A stretch of 39,231 nucleotides of DNA. It comes from Maricaulis salignorans (GTDB lineage: Bacteria > Pseudomonadota > Alphaproteobacteria > Caulobacterales > Aquidulcibacteraceae). Location: positions 1-39,231 of the forward strand of contig CAMDDL010000022.1 of the NCBI GenBank assembly GCA_945891505.1. Direction: 5' to 3'. The first letter of the stretch is position 1. Each line of letters starts with the position of its first letter. The notes beneath the pieces were generated by a model that was given only the letters and a program-made list of their open reading frames with translations, did not search any database and was not told the DNA's origin. Shown piece after piece: positions 8,442 to 18,557 of the stretch. Both the position numbers and the translations under genes were made by a program.

Positions 8442-11138
8442 ATGAGCGACGGTAACGACAACGAAAACCAATCGGGGCGCAAGCCTCTAACCCTTTCCCG
8501 CAATGTGGGCGCTGGCACGGTTCGCCAGAGCTTCTCGCATGGGCGCACCAACCAAGTTGTGGTAGAGGTCAAGAAGAAGCGGACTATCGGTCCAGGGGAA
8601 GCACCCGCAGCCGGCGCTCCCGGAACTGTCCCTAAGCCTGCGTTCTCGCCGCCGACCCGTCCTGCACCTGCGCCTGTGGCCGCAGCACCTGCGCCCAAGC
8701 CTGCTGCACCCGCACCTGTTGAAGAGTCCCGGCAAGCACCCGCGCGCATGACCAAAACACTTGGGCTGTCCGATAGTGAAATGAAGGCGCGCATGGTTGC
8801 GCTCGAGCGGGCCCGCGAACAAGAACAAGCCCGCCGCCAGCAGCAATTGGCTGAAGCTGAGTTGCGTCAACGTCGCGAAGATGCCGACCGCCGTCGCGCG
8901 GACGAAGAGCGTCAGGTTGCTGAAGCCGAAGCGCAACGCAAGCGTCAACTAGACGAAGAGCAACAGGCTGTTGAGGCCCGTCGCACTGCCGCGCAAGCCA
9001 CAGCCGACGTGCAATCCGGTGGCCCTGCGCGTGGCCGCGAAGAAACCGCTCCGGCGGCCTATGAGCCTGAGGCCCCTGTTTCTGGTGCCGCTGGTGATGA
9101 GGATGCAGGCGAAGCCCCTGCAGGTGAAGAAGGTGAAGACGGTGACTTGCTGTCTGAACTCGGCGGTCGTGTAAAACGACAAAAGGTTGCCGTCGTGCGT
9201 GCGCCACCAGTTTCTCGTGCCAAGGGCGCGCAACAGCGCCGGTCGGGCAAGCTGACCATTACTTCTGCCTTGGGTGACGATTCTGACCGTCAGCGTTCGC
9301 TTGCGTCGGTCCGCCGTGCCCGCGAAAAGGAACGCGACCGTCGTTTGCGCATGTTGAAGGGTCAAGAGCAGACCAAGCAAGTGCGCGAAGTTGTTGTGCC
9401 GGAAGTCATCACCGTGGCCGAATTGGCCAACCGGATGGCTGAGCGTCTGACCGACGTCATCAAATATTTGATGAAGCAAGGTCAGATGATGAAAGGCGCC
9501 GATAATCTCGACGCCGATACCGCCGAATTAATCGTCACGGACTTTGGTCACAGCGTGAAGCGCGTGGCAGAATCTGACGTTGAAATTGGTCTGGAAGGTG
9601 AGGCTGATACCGACGCCAACCAAGTGCCACGCCCGCCTGTCGTTACGATCATGGGTCACGTTGACCATGGTAAAACCTCGCTTCTCGATGCAATCCGCTC
9701 TGCCGATACGGTTAAAGGCGAAGCCGGTGGCATTACCCAGCACATTGGGGCCTATCAGGTTCGTTTGGGCAGCGGCGAGCGCGTAACCTTCTTGGACACG
9801 CCGGGCCACGCTGCCTTCTCCAGCATGCGCGCTCGTGGTGCCGGTATCACCGACGTGGTGGTTCTGGTGGTTGCGGCCGATGACGGTGTCATGCCTCAAA
9901 CCGTGGAAGCCATTAGCCACGCAAAAGCGGCTGGTGTGCCAATCATTGTGGCCGTCAACAAAATCGACAAGCCAGAAGCCAATCCGCAAAAGGTTTTGAA
10001 CGAACTTCTGCAATATGAAGTTCTGACCGAAGCCGTGGGCGGTGACACCTTATGGGTGCCTGTTTCGGCTAAAGAGCGCACCAATCTGGACACGTTGCTT
10101 GAAACCATCCTGCTGCAGTCAGAAGTATTGGACCTCAAAGCCAATCCGGATCGCGCCGCAGAAGGTACGGTTATCGAAGCCAAGCTCGATAAGGGTCGTG
10201 GCTCGGTCGCGACCGTTCTGGTACAGCGCGGCACACTCAAGCGTGGCGATTTGGTGGTTGCTGGAACGCAATGGGGTCGCGTGCGCGCCCTTAATGACGA
10301 GCGCGGCCAAACCGTACAGTCTGCAGGGCCTTCCCAGCCCGTTGAAATTCTGGGTCTCGATGGCACGCCAGAACCCGGCGACGTGGTTGTGGTCGTGGAA
10401 AATGAAGCCCGCGCCCGTGAAGTTACCGACTATCGGATCCGCATGAAGCGGGAAAAGGTCGTCGTACGCCAAACCGCGCGTTCGGGTCTGGAAGCCATGT
10501 TGGCCCGCATCAAGGATGCCGAAGTCAAGGAATTCCCGCTCATCGTCAAAGCCGATGTGGGCGGGTCTGCCGAAGCCATTACCGCGGCGCTTGAAAAATT
10601 GTCGACCGACGAAGTGCGCGCCAAAGTCATCCATCAGGCCGTTGGCGGGATCACCGAAAGCGACGTGCTATTGGCGAAGTCTTCCGGCGCACCCATCCTC
10701 GCGTTCAACACGCGTGCACCCAAGCAAGTGCGCGACTTGGCTGAACATGAAGGGGTTGAGATCCGTTATTATTCCATCATCTACAATCTTTTGGATGATG
10801 TGAAAGACATTCTCTCCGGCATGTTGGAGCCAGAGCGCAAAGAAACCTTCTTGGGCTATGCCCAAATCTTGCAGGTGTTCAACATCACCAAGGTTGGCAA
10901 AATTGCTGGCTGTAAGATCAATGAAGGCAATATCAAACGCGGTTGCGGTGTTCGCTTGCTGCGCGATGATGTCGTCATCCATGAAGGCAAGCTCTCCACT
11001 CTGAAGCGCTTTAAGGACGAAGTCAGCGAAGTTTTGGCTGGCCAAGAATGCGGTATGGCATTTGAAGGCTATCAAGACCTACGCGAAGGCGATCTCATTG
11101 AGTGCTTCGACGTGCAGATCATTAAGCGCTCGCTCTAA
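8442..11138 (+). CDS. infB: Translation initiation factor IF-2
   Basis: About 898 residues. GTPase that places fMet-tRNA on the 30S subunit and promotes subunit joining. I prefer ATG 8442, because AAGG at 8432-8435 is six bases upstream and the product then begins MSDGNDNEN, like other alphaproteobacterial IF-2; ATG 8436 is also in frame. The long N-terminal part is proline/alanine-rich and then highly charged (coiled coil of E, R, Q and A, about residues 110-200). IF2_N follows ([23 protein letters not shown]). The G domain shows GHVDHGKTS (about 405), [24 protein letters not shown] and SAK. Domains II, III and IV complete the protein. The 3' end is followed by a strong hairpin. Confidence 0.96.
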   Translation: MSDGNDNENQSGRKPLTLSRNVGAGTVRQSFSHGRTNQVVVEVKKKRTIGPGEAPAAGAPGTVPKPAFSPPTRPAPAPVAAAPAPKPAAPAPVEESRQAPARMTKTLGLSDSEMKARMVALERAREQEQARRQQQLAEAELRQRREDADRRRADEERQVAEAEAQRKRQLDEEQQAVEARRTAAQATADVQSGGPARGREETAPAAYEPEAPVSGAAGDEDAGEAPAGEEGEDGDLLSELGGRVKRQKVAVVRAPPVSRAKGAQQRRSGKLTITSALGDDSDRQRSLASVRRAREKERDRRLRMLKGQEQTKQVREVVVPEVITVAELANRMAERLTDVIKYLMKQGQMMKGADNLDADTAELIVTDFGHSVKRVAESDVEIGLEGEADTDANQVPRPPVVTIMGHVDHGKTSLLDAIRSADTVKGEAGGITQHIGAYQVRLGSGERVTFLDTPGHAAFSSMRARGAGITDVVVLVVAADDGVMPQTVEAISHAKAAGVPIIVAVNKIDKPEANPQKVLNELLQYEVLTEAVGGDTLWVPVSAKERTNLDTLLETILLQSEVLDLKANPDRAAEGTVIEAKLDKGRGSVATVLVQRGTLKRGDLVVAGTQWGRVRALNDERGQTVQSAGPSQPVEILGLDGTPEPGDVVVVVENEARAREVTDYRIRMKREKVVVRQTARSGLEAMLARIKDAEVKEFPLIVKADVGGSAEAITAALEKLSTDEVRAKVIHQAVGGITESDVLLAKSSGAPILAFNTRAPKQVRDLAEHEGVEIRYYSIIYNLLDDVKDILSGMLEPERKETFLGYAQILQVFNITKVGKIAGCKINEGNIKRGCGVRLLRDDVVIHEGKLSTLKRFKDEVSEVLAGQECGMAFEGYQDLREGDLIECFDVQIIKRSL

Positions 11139-11160
11139 GCGACCTACCTATTAGAAAAAT

Positions 11161-11195
11161 GCGTGTGGCAAAGCGGAATATGTCTTGCCACACGC
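11161..11195 (+). promoter_or_regulatory. 11-bp perfect hairpin between infB and rbfA
   Basis: Arms GCGTGTGGCAA (11161-11171) and TTGCCACACGC (11185-11195) pair perfectly around a 13-base loop. There is no T tract after it, so it is not a classical intrinsic terminator. It sits 22 bases after the infB stop and 57 bases before rbfA. An RNA-processing or mRNA-stability element within the operon is the simplest reading. Confidence 0.7.
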
Positions 11196-11252
11196 TCTCC
11201 ATCCCTCCGCCTTGACTGGACGAAGCCAGCATGTGCGCATCAGGTGAAACTC

Positions 11253-11660
11253 ATGGCAAAACGTTTCGATAATTCATCCGGCCCGACCCAGCGGCAATTG
11301 CGGGCGGGTGAAAATATCCGTCACGTGCTGGTTGAGATTCTGCGCCGCGGCGACATTCGTGATCCGGCTTTGGTCGACAAAAGCATCACGGTCGGCGAAG
11401 TCCGCATGAGCCCAGACCTTAAGCACGCCAATATTTTTGTCGCAGCCCTCGGCCTCGAAGATGGCGAGGAGATTGCTAAGGCGCTCAATCGCGCGTCCAA
11501 GTTCCTGCGCGGCGAGTGTGGGCGCGCGCTAGAAAGCAAGTTTACCCCAGACCTGCGCTTCTTGGCTGATACGTCCTATGATGCGGCTTTGAAGATGAAT
11601 GATCTTTTCAACGATCCCAAGGTTCGCGCCGATTTGATCAAGCCGGCGGATGAGGCCTGA
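11253..11660 (+). CDS. rbfA: 30S ribosome-binding factor RbfA
   Basis: 135 residues of the KH-like RbfA fold, which binds immature 30S subunits and helps 16S rRNA 5'-end maturation. Motifs: [21 protein letters not shown] near the start, [20 protein letters not shown], and [19 protein letters not shown] at the end. ATG 11253 is chosen because AGGTG lies upstream and the family starts here; an upstream extension would run through the hairpin at 11161-11195. The stop overlaps the truB start (TGATG). Confidence 0.93.
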   Translation: MAKRFDNSSGPTQRQLRAGENIRHVLVEILRRGDIRDPALVDKSITVGEVRMSPDLKHANIFVAALGLEDGEEIAKALNRASKFLRGECGRALESKFTPDLRFLADTSYDAALKMNDLFNDPKVRADLIKPADEA

Positions 11661-12622
11661 TGTCGCGCCGCAAAAAGGGCCAAGACATCCACGGCTGGAT
11701 CGTTTTAGATAAAAGCCTGCATTTAACCTCTACCGATGCAGTAACCCGCGTGCGTCGGGCGTTTGACGCCAAGAAGGCCGGTCATGCAGGCACGTTGGAC
11801 CCCTTGGCGACGGGCATTTTGCCAATCGCGCTTGGCGAAGCCACCAAAACCGTGGCTTGGCTGATGGAAGCTGAGAAATCCTATCGCTTTACAGTCGAAT
11901 GGGGTGCTTCAACCGATACCCAAGACCGCGAAGGCAAGATAATCGCCACATCCGATATACGTCCCAGCAAAGAGGCAATCGAGGCAGCTCTGGTTGGCTT
12001 TATCGGTGAAATCCAACAAGTCCCGCCCATCTATAGCGCCATTAAAGTGGCGGGCGAGCGGTCTTACGATCTGGCGCGTGATGGCGAAGTGCCTGAACTC
12101 AAAGCGCGCACGGTTTTGCTGATTGAAGCGCGTTTGGTTGATGTGCCTGATACCGATCACGCCACGATTGAATGCCGCTGTGGCAAGGGATTTTATGTCC
12201 GCGCCTTGGCTCGCGACCTCGCAACCGCCCTGGGTGCTGAGGGTCATGTGAGCGCGTTGCGTCGCACGTCGGTCGGTCCATTCCACGAGAGCGCAGCAAT
12301 AACACTGGAAAAGCTGCAGGAAGTGTGCAATAGCGACGCCGCGTCCGACAGCCTTTTGCCAGTTGAGACCGCGCTGGACGACATCCCGGCGCTGGCCGTA
12401 ACAGTGGAAGAGGCTTTCAGGTTGCGGCAAGGCCGCGGGATTGTTCTTCTCCCCCACCAGGTTGAAGAGCTGCGCTCTAAGCGCAGACCCCGTGTTGTAT
12501 CCGGCGAAGACATGAGCCGAGCAGCACTGGCAACCCTACAAGGCCAAGCCGTCGCTATAGGAGACGCACGCGCGGGACGGTTTGAACCGGTCCGTGTGTT
12601 TCAACTCAGTGCGAGCGATTGA
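11660..12622 (+). CDS. truB: tRNA pseudouridine(55) synthase TruB
   Basis: 320 residues. Converts U55 to pseudouridine in the T loop of elongator tRNAs. The N-terminus ([22 protein letters not shown]) and the catalytic motif [24 protein letters not shown] are clear; the catalytic aspartate is residue 47. [16 protein letters not shown] and [15 protein letters not shown] are further conserved blocks. The C-terminal domain is variable. The start overlaps the last base of the rbfA stop, so the two are translationally coupled. Confidence 0.95.
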   Translation: MSRRKKGQDIHGWIVLDKSLHLTSTDAVTRVRRAFDAKKAGHAGTLDPLATGILPIALGEATKTVAWLMEAEKSYRFTVEWGASTDTQDREGKIIATSDIRPSKEAIEAALVGFIGEIQQVPPIYSAIKVAGERSYDLARDGEVPELKARTVLLIEARLVDVPDTDHATIECRCGKGFYVRALARDLATALGAEGHVSALRRTSVGPFHESAAITLEKLQEVCNSDAASDSLLPVETALDDIPALAVTVEEAFRLRQGRGIVLLPHQVEELRSKRRPRVVSGEDMSRAALATLQGQAVAIGDARAGRFEPVRVFQLSASD

Positions 12623-12650
12623 ACCCGCCGCCAACCCAAAGGGAACCACG

Positions 12651-12920
12651 ATGTCGGTAGCACCAGAGCGTAAGCTCGAAATCATGAAAGAACATGGCCT
12701 CGCCCCAAATGATACGGGCAGCCCAGAAGTACAAATCGCGATCCTGACTGAGCGTATCGTGAACCTGACTGAGCATTTCAAAATGCACAAGAAGGACAAT
12801 CACTCCCGTCGCGGCCTGTTGGCCATGGTGTCGTTGCGTCGCCGTTTGCTGGACTATGTAAAGTCCCGCGATGTGGCCCGTTATCAAGCCATTTTGACCA
12901 AGCATGGTCTGCGTCGCTAA
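12651..12920 (+). CDS. rpsO: 30S ribosomal protein S15
   Basis: 89 residues, exactly the usual length. S15 is a primary binder of the 16S rRNA central domain. Contains [32 protein letters not shown] and RRRLLDYVK, the rRNA-binding region. AAAGGGA lies upstream of ATG 12651. The gene is 28 bases after truB and is closed by a terminator at 12943-12969, separating it from pnp. Confidence 0.97.
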   Translation: MSVAPERKLEIMKEHGLAPNDTGSPEVQIAILTERIVNLTEHFKMHKKDNHSRRGLLAMVSLRRRLLDYVKSRDVARYQAILTKHGLRR

Positions 12921-12942
12921 GGCGTCGTGACAAAACCAATCA

Positions 12943-12969
12943 GGGCGGTGCGAGATGCGCCGCCCTTTT
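12943..12969 (+). terminator. Intrinsic terminator after rpsO
   Basis: GGGCGGTGC (12943-12951) pairs with GCGCCGCCC (12957-12965) with one wobble and a five-base loop, followed by TTTT. Read-through from rpsO into pnp, as known in enterobacteria, is possible because the T tract is short. Confidence 0.82.
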
Positions 12970-13055
12970 GCTATTTGCCCCTCACTCGGAATCGAGGCCA
13001 AATTCGGCAAGCGGGGTAAGATGAAAGAGGGCTCTCGCATAGGGTGAGGGCTTTC

Positions 13056-13142
13056 TCCGGCAAGGACGCCGGACCCCTTGGTTCAGGAAGGCCTGTTCCA
13101 AGTTTTGTAGGCGGCAGCATGGGGAAGGCCCCATGATCTGCC
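13056..13142 (+). promoter_or_regulatory. Two hairpins in the pnp leader
   Basis: Hairpin 1 is TCCGGC (13056-13061) with GCCGGA (13068-13073). Hairpin 2 is CATGGGG (13118-13124) with CCCCATG (13129-13135), loop AAGG, extended by GGCAG (13113-13117) with CTGCC (13138-13142) across a two-base bulge. Hairpin 2 ends immediately before the pnp ribosome binding site AGAAGGA. In E. coli, pnp is autoregulated through a leader stem cut by RNase III; a similar role here is inference from position only. Confidence 0.55.
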
Positions 13143-13155
13143 AGAAGGAATGATG

Positions 13156-15363
13156 ATGTTTGACATAAAGACTGTTTCGCTCGAATGGGGCGGACGTACG
13201 CTGACACTGGAAACTGGCCGCATGGCGCGCCAAGCCGATGGGGCCGTTCTGGCCACCTATGGCGACACACAAGTTCTCGCGACCGCTGTTGGTGCGCGTT
13301 CGGCCAAGCCGGGGATCGATTTCTTCCCGCTGACCGTGAATTATCAAGAAAAATTCTATGCAGCCGGCCGCATCCCAGGTGGCTATTTCAAGCGCGAAGG
13401 TCGTCCGACCGAGAAGGAAACCCTGGTTTCCCGCTTGATCGACCGCCCAATCCGGCCCTTGTTCGCCAAAGGCTTTAAGAACGAAACCCAAGTGGTGATC
13501 ACCACCTTGTCGCATGATCAGGAAAATGATCCCGATATCGTGGCTTTGGTGGCTTCTTCGGCTGCTTTGGTTCTGTCTGGTTTGCCATTCATGGGCCCAA
13601 TCTCGGCCGCACGCGTTGGCTATATCAACGGCGAATACGTACTGAACCCAACCGTCGATCAGCTGAAAGAAAGCGACATGGATTTGGTGGTCGCAGGGAC
13701 CGCTGACGCCGTGATGATGGTTGAATCAGAAATCTACGAATTGTCTGAAGAAGTGGTGTTGGGCGGGGTTTCCTTCGCGCACAAGCAAATGCAGCCTGTG
13801 ATCGACTTGATCATCGCGCTGGCAGAGCAAGCCGCAAAAGATCCTTGGGACTTCCAAGCCGAAGATCACAGCGCCGAAAGCAAGGCCGTGAAGGACATGA
13901 TCGGCGCAGATATCGATGCCGCGTACCGCATCGCCGACAAGGGTGCGCGTCAAGACGCTGTTGGTGCCGCGAAGAAGCGTGCTGAAGCCGCCTTGGTGGC
14001 TTCCGAAACCAACCCAGACGGGATGGACGGCTCGCTGTTCAAGACGGTCTGTAAAGAAGTCGAAAGCGACATCGTGCGCAGCGCCATCGTGAAGGAAGGC
14101 CGTCGCATCGACGGTCGTGCGGTCGACAAGGTTCGTGCGATTGTTTCTGAAGCGGGCGTTCTGCCACGTGCACACGGCTCGGCCTTGTTCACCCGTGGTG
14201 AAACCCAAGCGCTCGTGGTTGCCACTTTAGGCACGGCCGATGATGAGCAATTCATCGACAGCTTAGAAGGCACCTATAAAGAGCGCTTCATGCTGCATTA
14301 TAACTTCCCTCCATATTCGGTGGGTGAAGTTGGCCGCATGGGTGGCGCTGGTCGTCGCGAAATCGGTCACGGCAAGCTGGCTTGGCGTGCGATGCAGGCA
14401 GTTCTGCCGACCCCAGAGCAATTCCCCTACACCATCCGTTTGGTGTCAGAGATCACTGAATCCAACGGCTCGTCCTCGATGGCGTCGGTTTGCGGTGCCT
14501 CTTTGGCTCTGATGGATGCAGGCGCGCCAATCAGCTCGCCAGTTGCTGGTGTTGCGATGGGCCTCGTGCTGCAAGATGACGGAAGCTTCGAAGTTCTGAC
14601 CGACATTCTGGGTGATGAAGATCATCTGGGCGACATGGACTTTAAGGTCGCTGGTACCGAGAACGGCATCACCTCGCTTCAAATGGACATCAAGGTTGCA
14701 GGCATCACGGAGGAGATCATGAAGGTCGCCCTCACACGTGCCCACGCTGGCCGCATGCACATCTTGGGCGAAATGGCGAAGTCTTTGACCGGTGCCCGTG
14801 GCGAGTTGAACGCCTTTGCGCCAAAGATCGTGTCCTTCATGATCCCAACCGACAAGATCCGTGAAGTGATCGGCACCGGTGGTAAGGTCATCCGCGAAAT
14901 CGTGGAAAAGACTGGTGCGAAGATCTCGATCGAAGATGATGGCAGCGTGAAAGTTGCCGCAGCCGATCAAGACAAGATCGATGCCGCTGTGAAGTGGGTG
15001 AAGAGCATCACAGACGAAGCCGAAGTCGGCAAAGTCTATGAAGGCAAGGTCGTCAAAGTCATGGAATTTGGTGCCTTTGTGAACTTCTTCGGTGCCAAGG
15101 ACGGCTTGGTCCACATCTCGCAACTCGCAAACCGCAAAGTCGCGACCGTCGGTGAAATCGTCAAAGAAGGCGACACCGTGAAGGTGAAGCTGATGGGCTT
15201 TGATGATCGCGGCAAGACCCGCTTGTCGATGAAAGTCGTCGACCAAGCCACCGGCGAAGACATCGAAGAAAAGCTGAAGGCCGAACGCGCTGAGCGTGGC
15301 GAGGTTGAAGAAGTCGAACAACCCCGCGAGCGCAGCGAACGCCCCCGTCGCCGCCGCGACTAA
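13156..15363 (+). CDS. pnp: Polyribonucleotide nucleotidyltransferase (PNPase)
   Basis: About 735 residues. Phosphorolytic 3'-5' exoribonuclease. Three consecutive in-frame ATGs occur (13150, 13153, 13156); AGAAGGA ends at 13149, so only the third has proper spacing and the product begins MFDIKTV. Domains: first RNase PH core ([38 protein letters not shown]), helical linker, second RNase PH core with FPPYSVGE and [16 protein letters not shown] domain ([19 protein letters not shown]), S1 domain ([28 protein letters not shown]). The tail is short and rich in Glu and Arg. The upstream leader contains two hairpins. Confidence 0.97.
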   Translation: MFDIKTVSLEWGGRTLTLETGRMARQADGAVLATYGDTQVLATAVGARSAKPGIDFFPLTVNYQEKFYAAGRIPGGYFKREGRPTEKETLVSRLIDRPIRPLFAKGFKNETQVVITTLSHDQENDPDIVALVASSAALVLSGLPFMGPISAARVGYINGEYVLNPTVDQLKESDMDLVVAGTADAVMMVESEIYELSEEVVLGGVSFAHKQMQPVIDLIIALAEQAAKDPWDFQAEDHSAESKAVKDMIGADIDAAYRIADKGARQDAVGAAKKRAEAALVASETNPDGMDGSLFKTVCKEVESDIVRSAIVKEGRRIDGRAVDKVRAIVSEAGVLPRAHGSALFTRGETQALVVATLGTADDEQFIDSLEGTYKERFMLHYNFPPYSVGEVGRMGGAGRREIGHGKLAWRAMQAVLPTPEQFPYTIRLVSEITESNGSSSMASVCGASLALMDAGAPISSPVAGVAMGLVLQDDGSFEVLTDILGDEDHLGDMDFKVAGTENGITSLQMDIKVAGITEEIMKVALTRAHAGRMHILGEMAKSLTGARGELNAFAPKIVSFMIPTDKIREVIGTGGKVIREIVEKTGAKISIEDDGSVKVAAADQDKIDAAVKWVKSITDEAEVGKVYEGKVVKVMEFGAFVNFFGAKDGLVHISQLANRKVATVGEIVKEGDTVKVKLMGFDDRGKTRLSMKVVDQATGEDIEEKLKAERAERGEVEEVEQPRERSERPRRRRD

Positions 15364-15392
15364 GGCTTTCTCTCTTCCATTTAAATTACCAG

Positions 15393-15420
15393 CGGCGATC
15401 CCTTCGGGGGTCGCCGTTTT
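15393..15420 (+). terminator. Intrinsic terminator after pnp
   Basis: CGGCGATCCC (15393-15402) pairs with GGGGTCGCCG (15407-15416), one wobble, around a stable TTCG tetraloop, then TTTT and a T/G-rich stretch. It closes the rimP-to-pnp cluster. Confidence 0.9.
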
Positions 15421-15778
15421 GGTTTGTGGGCAGCTTTTGTGGGTGCTCAGAGTTTTTTGTCTGGAAGGCTTTGGTGCAGGCTCTGCCTACACCAAAAGCC
15501 TCAGTTAATTGTTGGTGTGCGACTTGACGCGGCAAATAGCCCGGGCATGCTATTTAAGCGGTTTGGTGGACCACAGGGATCACCAAAGCGCGTCCAGATA
15601 AAATCCCTATTCCGACGCTCTCAGCCCCGCCGGAGCGTTAGCGCAGAGCGGGGACCTCCAAAGACCTCGCGGCACAAGGTCCCGGCTCGGCTTCGCCGTG
15701 CGGGATGAGATCGCTCTTGTTGTCACGAGGCCAACCCCGCGCCTTGCCCCACACGGCCCCGCGCGCTAAAGCCAGCCG
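15421..15778. repeat. Gene-free stretch with three palindromic units (REP-like)
   Basis: No convincing gene. Three palindromes are visible. First, an imperfect 36-base hairpin at 15466-15501 (AGGCTTTGGTG against CACCAAAAGCCT, plus inner AGGC/GCCT). Second, a CCCCGC/GCGGGG pair at 15625-15653. Third, a larger imperfect palindrome at 15665-15730 with ends CCTCG/CGAGG, an inner CCCG/CGGG and a CGGC-TTC-GCCG tip. Units two and three resemble the dispersed intergenic palindromes common in alphaproteobacteria. No other copy was noticed in this window. The promoter of rimO should lie in the right part. Confidence 0.5.
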
Positions 15779-17107
15779 ATGACAGACGCACTTGAAAAAA
15801 CCATTCCTAAAGTTGGTATCGTATCGCTCGGCTGCCCGAAGGCGCTGGTGGATAGCGAGCGGATTATCACGCGCTTGCGGGCCGAGGGGTATCAGATAGC
15901 CCCAGACTATAGCGGGGCGGACCTCGTGCTCGTCAACACCTGCGGCTTTCTCGATAGTGCGCGCGAAGAAAGCTTGGATGCGATTGGTGAGGCCATTGCC
16001 GAACATGGCAAGGTCATCGTCACGGGCTGCTTGGGGGCCGAGCCGGATGTGATCCGGGAGCGCCATCCCAAAGTCTTGGCGATTACCGGGCCGCAGCAAT
16101 ATGAGAGCGTCATGTCAGCGGTTCATGCGGCTCTACCGCCCAGCCATGATCCGTTCCTGGATCTGGTGCCAGAAGGCGGCGTGAAACTGACGCCGCGCCA
16201 CTACGCCTATTTGAAAATTTCTGAGGGCTGCAACAACCGCTGCTCCTTCTGCATCATCCCGAAGCTGCGCGGCGACCTCGTCTCGCGCCCGGCGGCCCAT
16301 GTGATGGCAGAGGCGGAAAAGCTGGTCGGTGCTGGCGTGAAAGAGCTTTTGGTGATCAGCCAAGACACCTCCGCCTATGGCCTCGATATTGGCTATGCCA
16401 CAAGCACCTGGAAAGACCGCGAGTATCGCGCGAAATTCTATGATTTGTGCAAGGATTTGGGCAGTTTAGGTGCTTGGGTGCGCCTGCACTATGTTTACCC
16501 CTATCCTCATGTTGATGAGGCCATCCATCTGATGGCAGAGGGTAAAATCCTGCCCTATCTGGACATTCCTTTTCAACATGCGAGCCCGCGCGTGTTGAAG
16601 GCCATGCGCCGCCCCGCCAATCAGGACAAGCAGGCCGCCCGCATTGCAAAGTGGCGGTCAGAATGCCCTGATCTTGCGATCCGCTCGACCTTTATCGTCG
16701 GCTTCCCCGGCGAGACAGAGGAAGACTTCACCCAATTGCTGGACTTCATGCGCGAAGGCCAAATCGACCGGGTTGGCTGTTTCAAATATGAGAATGTCGT
16801 CCACGCGCCTTCCCGCGACCTCGAAGGCCATGTGCCAGAGGAAGTGAAGGAAGAGCGTTGGCACCGGTTCATGGAAGTCGCGCGCGAGGTGTCTGAACAG
16901 CGGCTTGCGACTAAGATCGGCAAGGAAGTAGACGTCATTATTGATGAGGTCGATGACGAAGGCCCGATTGGCCGCACGGTTTGGGATGCACCTGAAGTGG
17001 ATGGTGCCATCGAGCTGCACGGCTTTAAGCGGGCCAAACCCGGCGATATCGTGCGGGCACGCATTGTCGATGCTGGCGATTATGATCTGGTCGGCGAAGC
17101 GATCTAG
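15779..17107 (+). CDS. rimO: Ribosomal protein S12 methylthiotransferase RimO
   Basis: 442 residues. Radical-SAM enzyme that methylthiolates the conserved aspartate of ribosomal protein S12. The N-terminal UPF0004 domain has the three auxiliary-cluster cysteines ([27 protein letters not shown]). The radical-SAM motif is CNNRCSFC in [22 protein letters not shown], and a C-terminal TRAM domain follows. [11 protein letters not shown] and [11 protein letters not shown] distinguish RimO from MiaB. It is a stand-alone gene; its stop shares a CTAG with the stop of the convergent gene at 17104. Confidence 0.96.
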   Translation: MTDALEKTIPKVGIVSLGCPKALVDSERIITRLRAEGYQIAPDYSGADLVLVNTCGFLDSAREESLDAIGEAIAEHGKVIVTGCLGAEPDVIRERHPKVLAITGPQQYESVMSAVHAALPPSHDPFLDLVPEGGVKLTPRHYAYLKISEGCNNRCSFCIIPKLRGDLVSRPAAHVMAEAEKLVGAGVKELLVISQDTSAYGLDIGYATSTWKDREYRAKFYDLCKDLGSLGAWVRLHYVYPYPHVDEAIHLMAEGKILPYLDIPFQHASPRVLKAMRRPANQDKQAARIAKWRSECPDLAIRSTFIVGFPGETEEDFTQLLDFMREGQIDRVGCFKYENVVHAPSRDLEGHVPEEVKEERWHRFMEVAREVSEQRLATKIGKEVDVIIDEVDDEGPIGRTVWDAPEVDGAIELHGFKRAKPGDIVRARIVDAGDYDLVGEAI

Positions 17108-17433
17108 TTTTTGGTCGCCAGCCACCAGCCGCCAAAGCTGAGGCTGAGAAGCAGCGTCAACATCACAGCTTGCTGGCTTAGGCCATACATAGCCGCGCTG
17201 GCCAAGACGGCTGTTTCGATTTCTCGTAAGCCGCTAGGTGCTAAGAACGCGATCAAGCTGAAGAAGATGACTGCTAAGGTGATCCGCGCCGCTTCGCGCC
17301 AAATCTGCTTGCGCGCGATGTCAGCTTGAACTTCCCGCATGACGCCCGCGACAAAGGCGTCGTCAGACGCGGAGTCTTTCAGAGTTGAGCCCTCATAAAA
17401 TAGGGATTTGAGAGCAAGATCGTCTTGGTTCAT
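17104..17433 (-). CDS. Small membrane protein downstream of the ECF sigma factor
   Basis: 109 residues, family not recognised. The N-terminal 45 residues are hydrophilic and acidic ([32 protein letters not shown]), followed by two hydrophobic segments (about 47-65 and 75-105). It starts inside the stop of the sigma factor (ATGA overlap at 17430-17433), so it is translationally coupled to it. That position and topology (cytosolic head, membrane anchor) are what an anti-sigma factor would have, but no known anti-sigma domain is visible; the function is inference. Its 3' end overlaps the rimO stop by four bases. Confidence 0.75.
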   Translation of the reverse strand: MNQDDLALKSLFYEGSTLKDSASDDAFVAGVMREVQADIARKQIWREAARITLAVIFFSLIAFLAPSGLREIETAVLASAAMYGLSQQAVMLTLLLSLSFGGWWLATKN

Positions 17434-18047
17434 GGCTGTTTGCTTTCTGGTAGGTCGATTTTGGCCCCAAGGGCCGCGGGGCGCAAGTCCCGCATGACTT
17501 CGATTGCGCGGTCCCGCCCGCGCTGAGCATGGCTTTTGACGGTTCCAAGCGGCATGGACAGGGCTTGGGCGGCTTCGCTATGCGACAGCCCGGCCCCAAA
17601 ACATAGGGCCACGACAAGGCGTTGATCGGGGGAAAGGGCGAGGAGCACTTTGTCGAGATCAAGTTTGGCGGCTAGACCCGTTTCTTGAGAGGCGACTTGG
17701 TCTTGATCGGCCAGCCAATCATGATCGCGCTTTTGCGCGCGGGCGTGGCTGCGACGTTGGTCATGGGCGGCGTTCACAGCGATGGAAAATAGCCAACCGC
17801 GAAAGCTGCCTCCGGCTTGGTCGGCCCCGCGCCAGCGCGACAAGTTCTTCCAAGCCTTTAGAAAAGTCTCCTGTGCCAGATCATCTGCCAAGCTGGGCTC
17901 AGAGACAATCCGGCACAGGAAGCCACGAACGGCGGCTTGATGACGGCGCACCAGCTGATCAAACGCGTTGGAGGAACCCGTGCGGGCGCGTTTGACCAAG
18001 GCTTCATCAACATCGCTGATTAGCGTTTGACTGGTGTGCACTTTCAT
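17430..18047 (-). CDS. ECF-type RNA polymerase sigma factor
   Basis: 205 residues. Region 2 is visible as AFDQLVRRHQAAVRGFLCRIV, the DDLAQETFLKAWKNL motif and FRGWLFSIAVNAAHDQRR. Region 4 is LLALSPDQRLVVALCFGAGLSHSEAAQALSMPLGTVKSHAQRGR, a clear helix-turn-helix. There is no region 1.1 or 3, so it belongs to the extracytoplasmic-function group. TGAGG precedes ATG 18047. It lies 26 bases after the DUF6249 gene and overlaps the small membrane protein gene. The shared promoter motif upstream of 18466 and 18968 suggests that it activates its own operon. Confidence 0.92.
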   Translation of the reverse strand: MKVHTSQTLISDVDEALVKRARTGSSNAFDQLVRRHQAAVRGFLCRIVSEPSLADDLAQETFLKAWKNLSRWRGADQAGGSFRGWLFSIAVNAAHDQRRSHARAQKRDHDWLADQDQVASQETGLAAKLDLDKVLLALSPDQRLVVALCFGAGLSHSEAAQALSMPLGTVKSHAQRGRDRAIEVMRDLRPAALGAKIDLPESKQP

Positions 18048-18073
18048 AACCTCAGTTCGCGTTTCACCCAGTC

Positions 18074-18466
18074 TTATTGCGGTTGGGACGGGGGAGCAGG
18101 GCGACGCAAGCGCCAGCTTAGAATTTGGCCTGTACCTGTAAAGCCTACGACTATGCCAATAAGTCCGAGGATGGTACCGAAGTGTTGGTCAAAGCCATTG
18201 AGATAGGCAAGCCCGCCCGCGGCGCAAAATCCTAATCCCATCATCAAGCTCACGAGGCCCGACCGAAGGTCCATTTCTGGCGAGTTGGGCGATTTAACCA
18301 TCAACTTCAAAGTGGTTTCATCCAGTTTCTGGCCGGAGGAAATCACTTGTCGAAGCGTCTCTTGTTGGTCCGCTCTGACTTTGGCATTCATATAGAGTGT
18401 AGCCAACACACCCGTGGTAATGCACAAGAACAAGGCAATTGGGACAAGCCCTTCCATCATATTCAT
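18074..18466 (-). CDS. DUF6249-like membrane protein
   Basis: 130 residues. One N-terminal hydrophobic segment (GLVPIALFLCITTGVLATLY), then a soluble stretch with RADQQETLRQVISSGQKLDETTLKLM, then two C-terminal hydrophobic segments (LVSLMMGLGFCAAGGLAYL and TILGLIGIVVGFTGTG). The QETLRQ-x-G-x-LDE pattern between membrane segments is typical of DUF6249 proteins, which often accompany ECF sigma factors; function unknown. ATG 18466 has AAAAGGAAAAG upstream. First gene of the sigma operon, and perhaps the sensor or a regulator of the sigma factor (inference). Confidence 0.75.
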   Translation of the reverse strand: MNMMEGLVPIALFLCITTGVLATLYMNAKVRADQQETLRQVISSGQKLDETTLKLMVKSPNSPEMDLRSGLVSLMMGLGFCAAGGLAYLNGFDQHFGTILGLIGIVVGFTGTGQILSWRLRRPAPPSQPQ

Positions 18467-18503
18467 TTTCTTTTCCTTTTCTCATGTTCGGCGATGGCAA
18501 AAA

Positions 18504-18538
18504 CTAATGACGCCGCCGCATCTGATTTTGGATGCAGC
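18504..18538 (-). promoter_or_regulatory. Putative ECF promoter of the DUF6249-sigma operon
   Basis: On the minus strand, GCTGCATCCAAAA (18538-18526), 11 bases, then GGCGTC (18514-18509). The same two blocks with the same 11-base gap occur upstream of the gene at 18558-18968. This fits the -35/-10 pair of an ECF-dependent promoter; the start codon at 18466 is about 43 bases further on. A 6-bp inverted repeat TGCAGC-CAA-GCTGCA overlaps the left block (18533-18547). Confidence 0.6.
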
Positions 18539-18557
18539 CAAGCTGCATTCTTTGTGA

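Noticed and set aside
14446-15321. Long minus-strand open frame (291 codons) opposite pnp
   Set aside because: It lies entirely antisense to the well-supported pnp gene; its translation is rich in Phe, Asp and His as expected of a complement of a codon-biased gene, with no recognisable domain.
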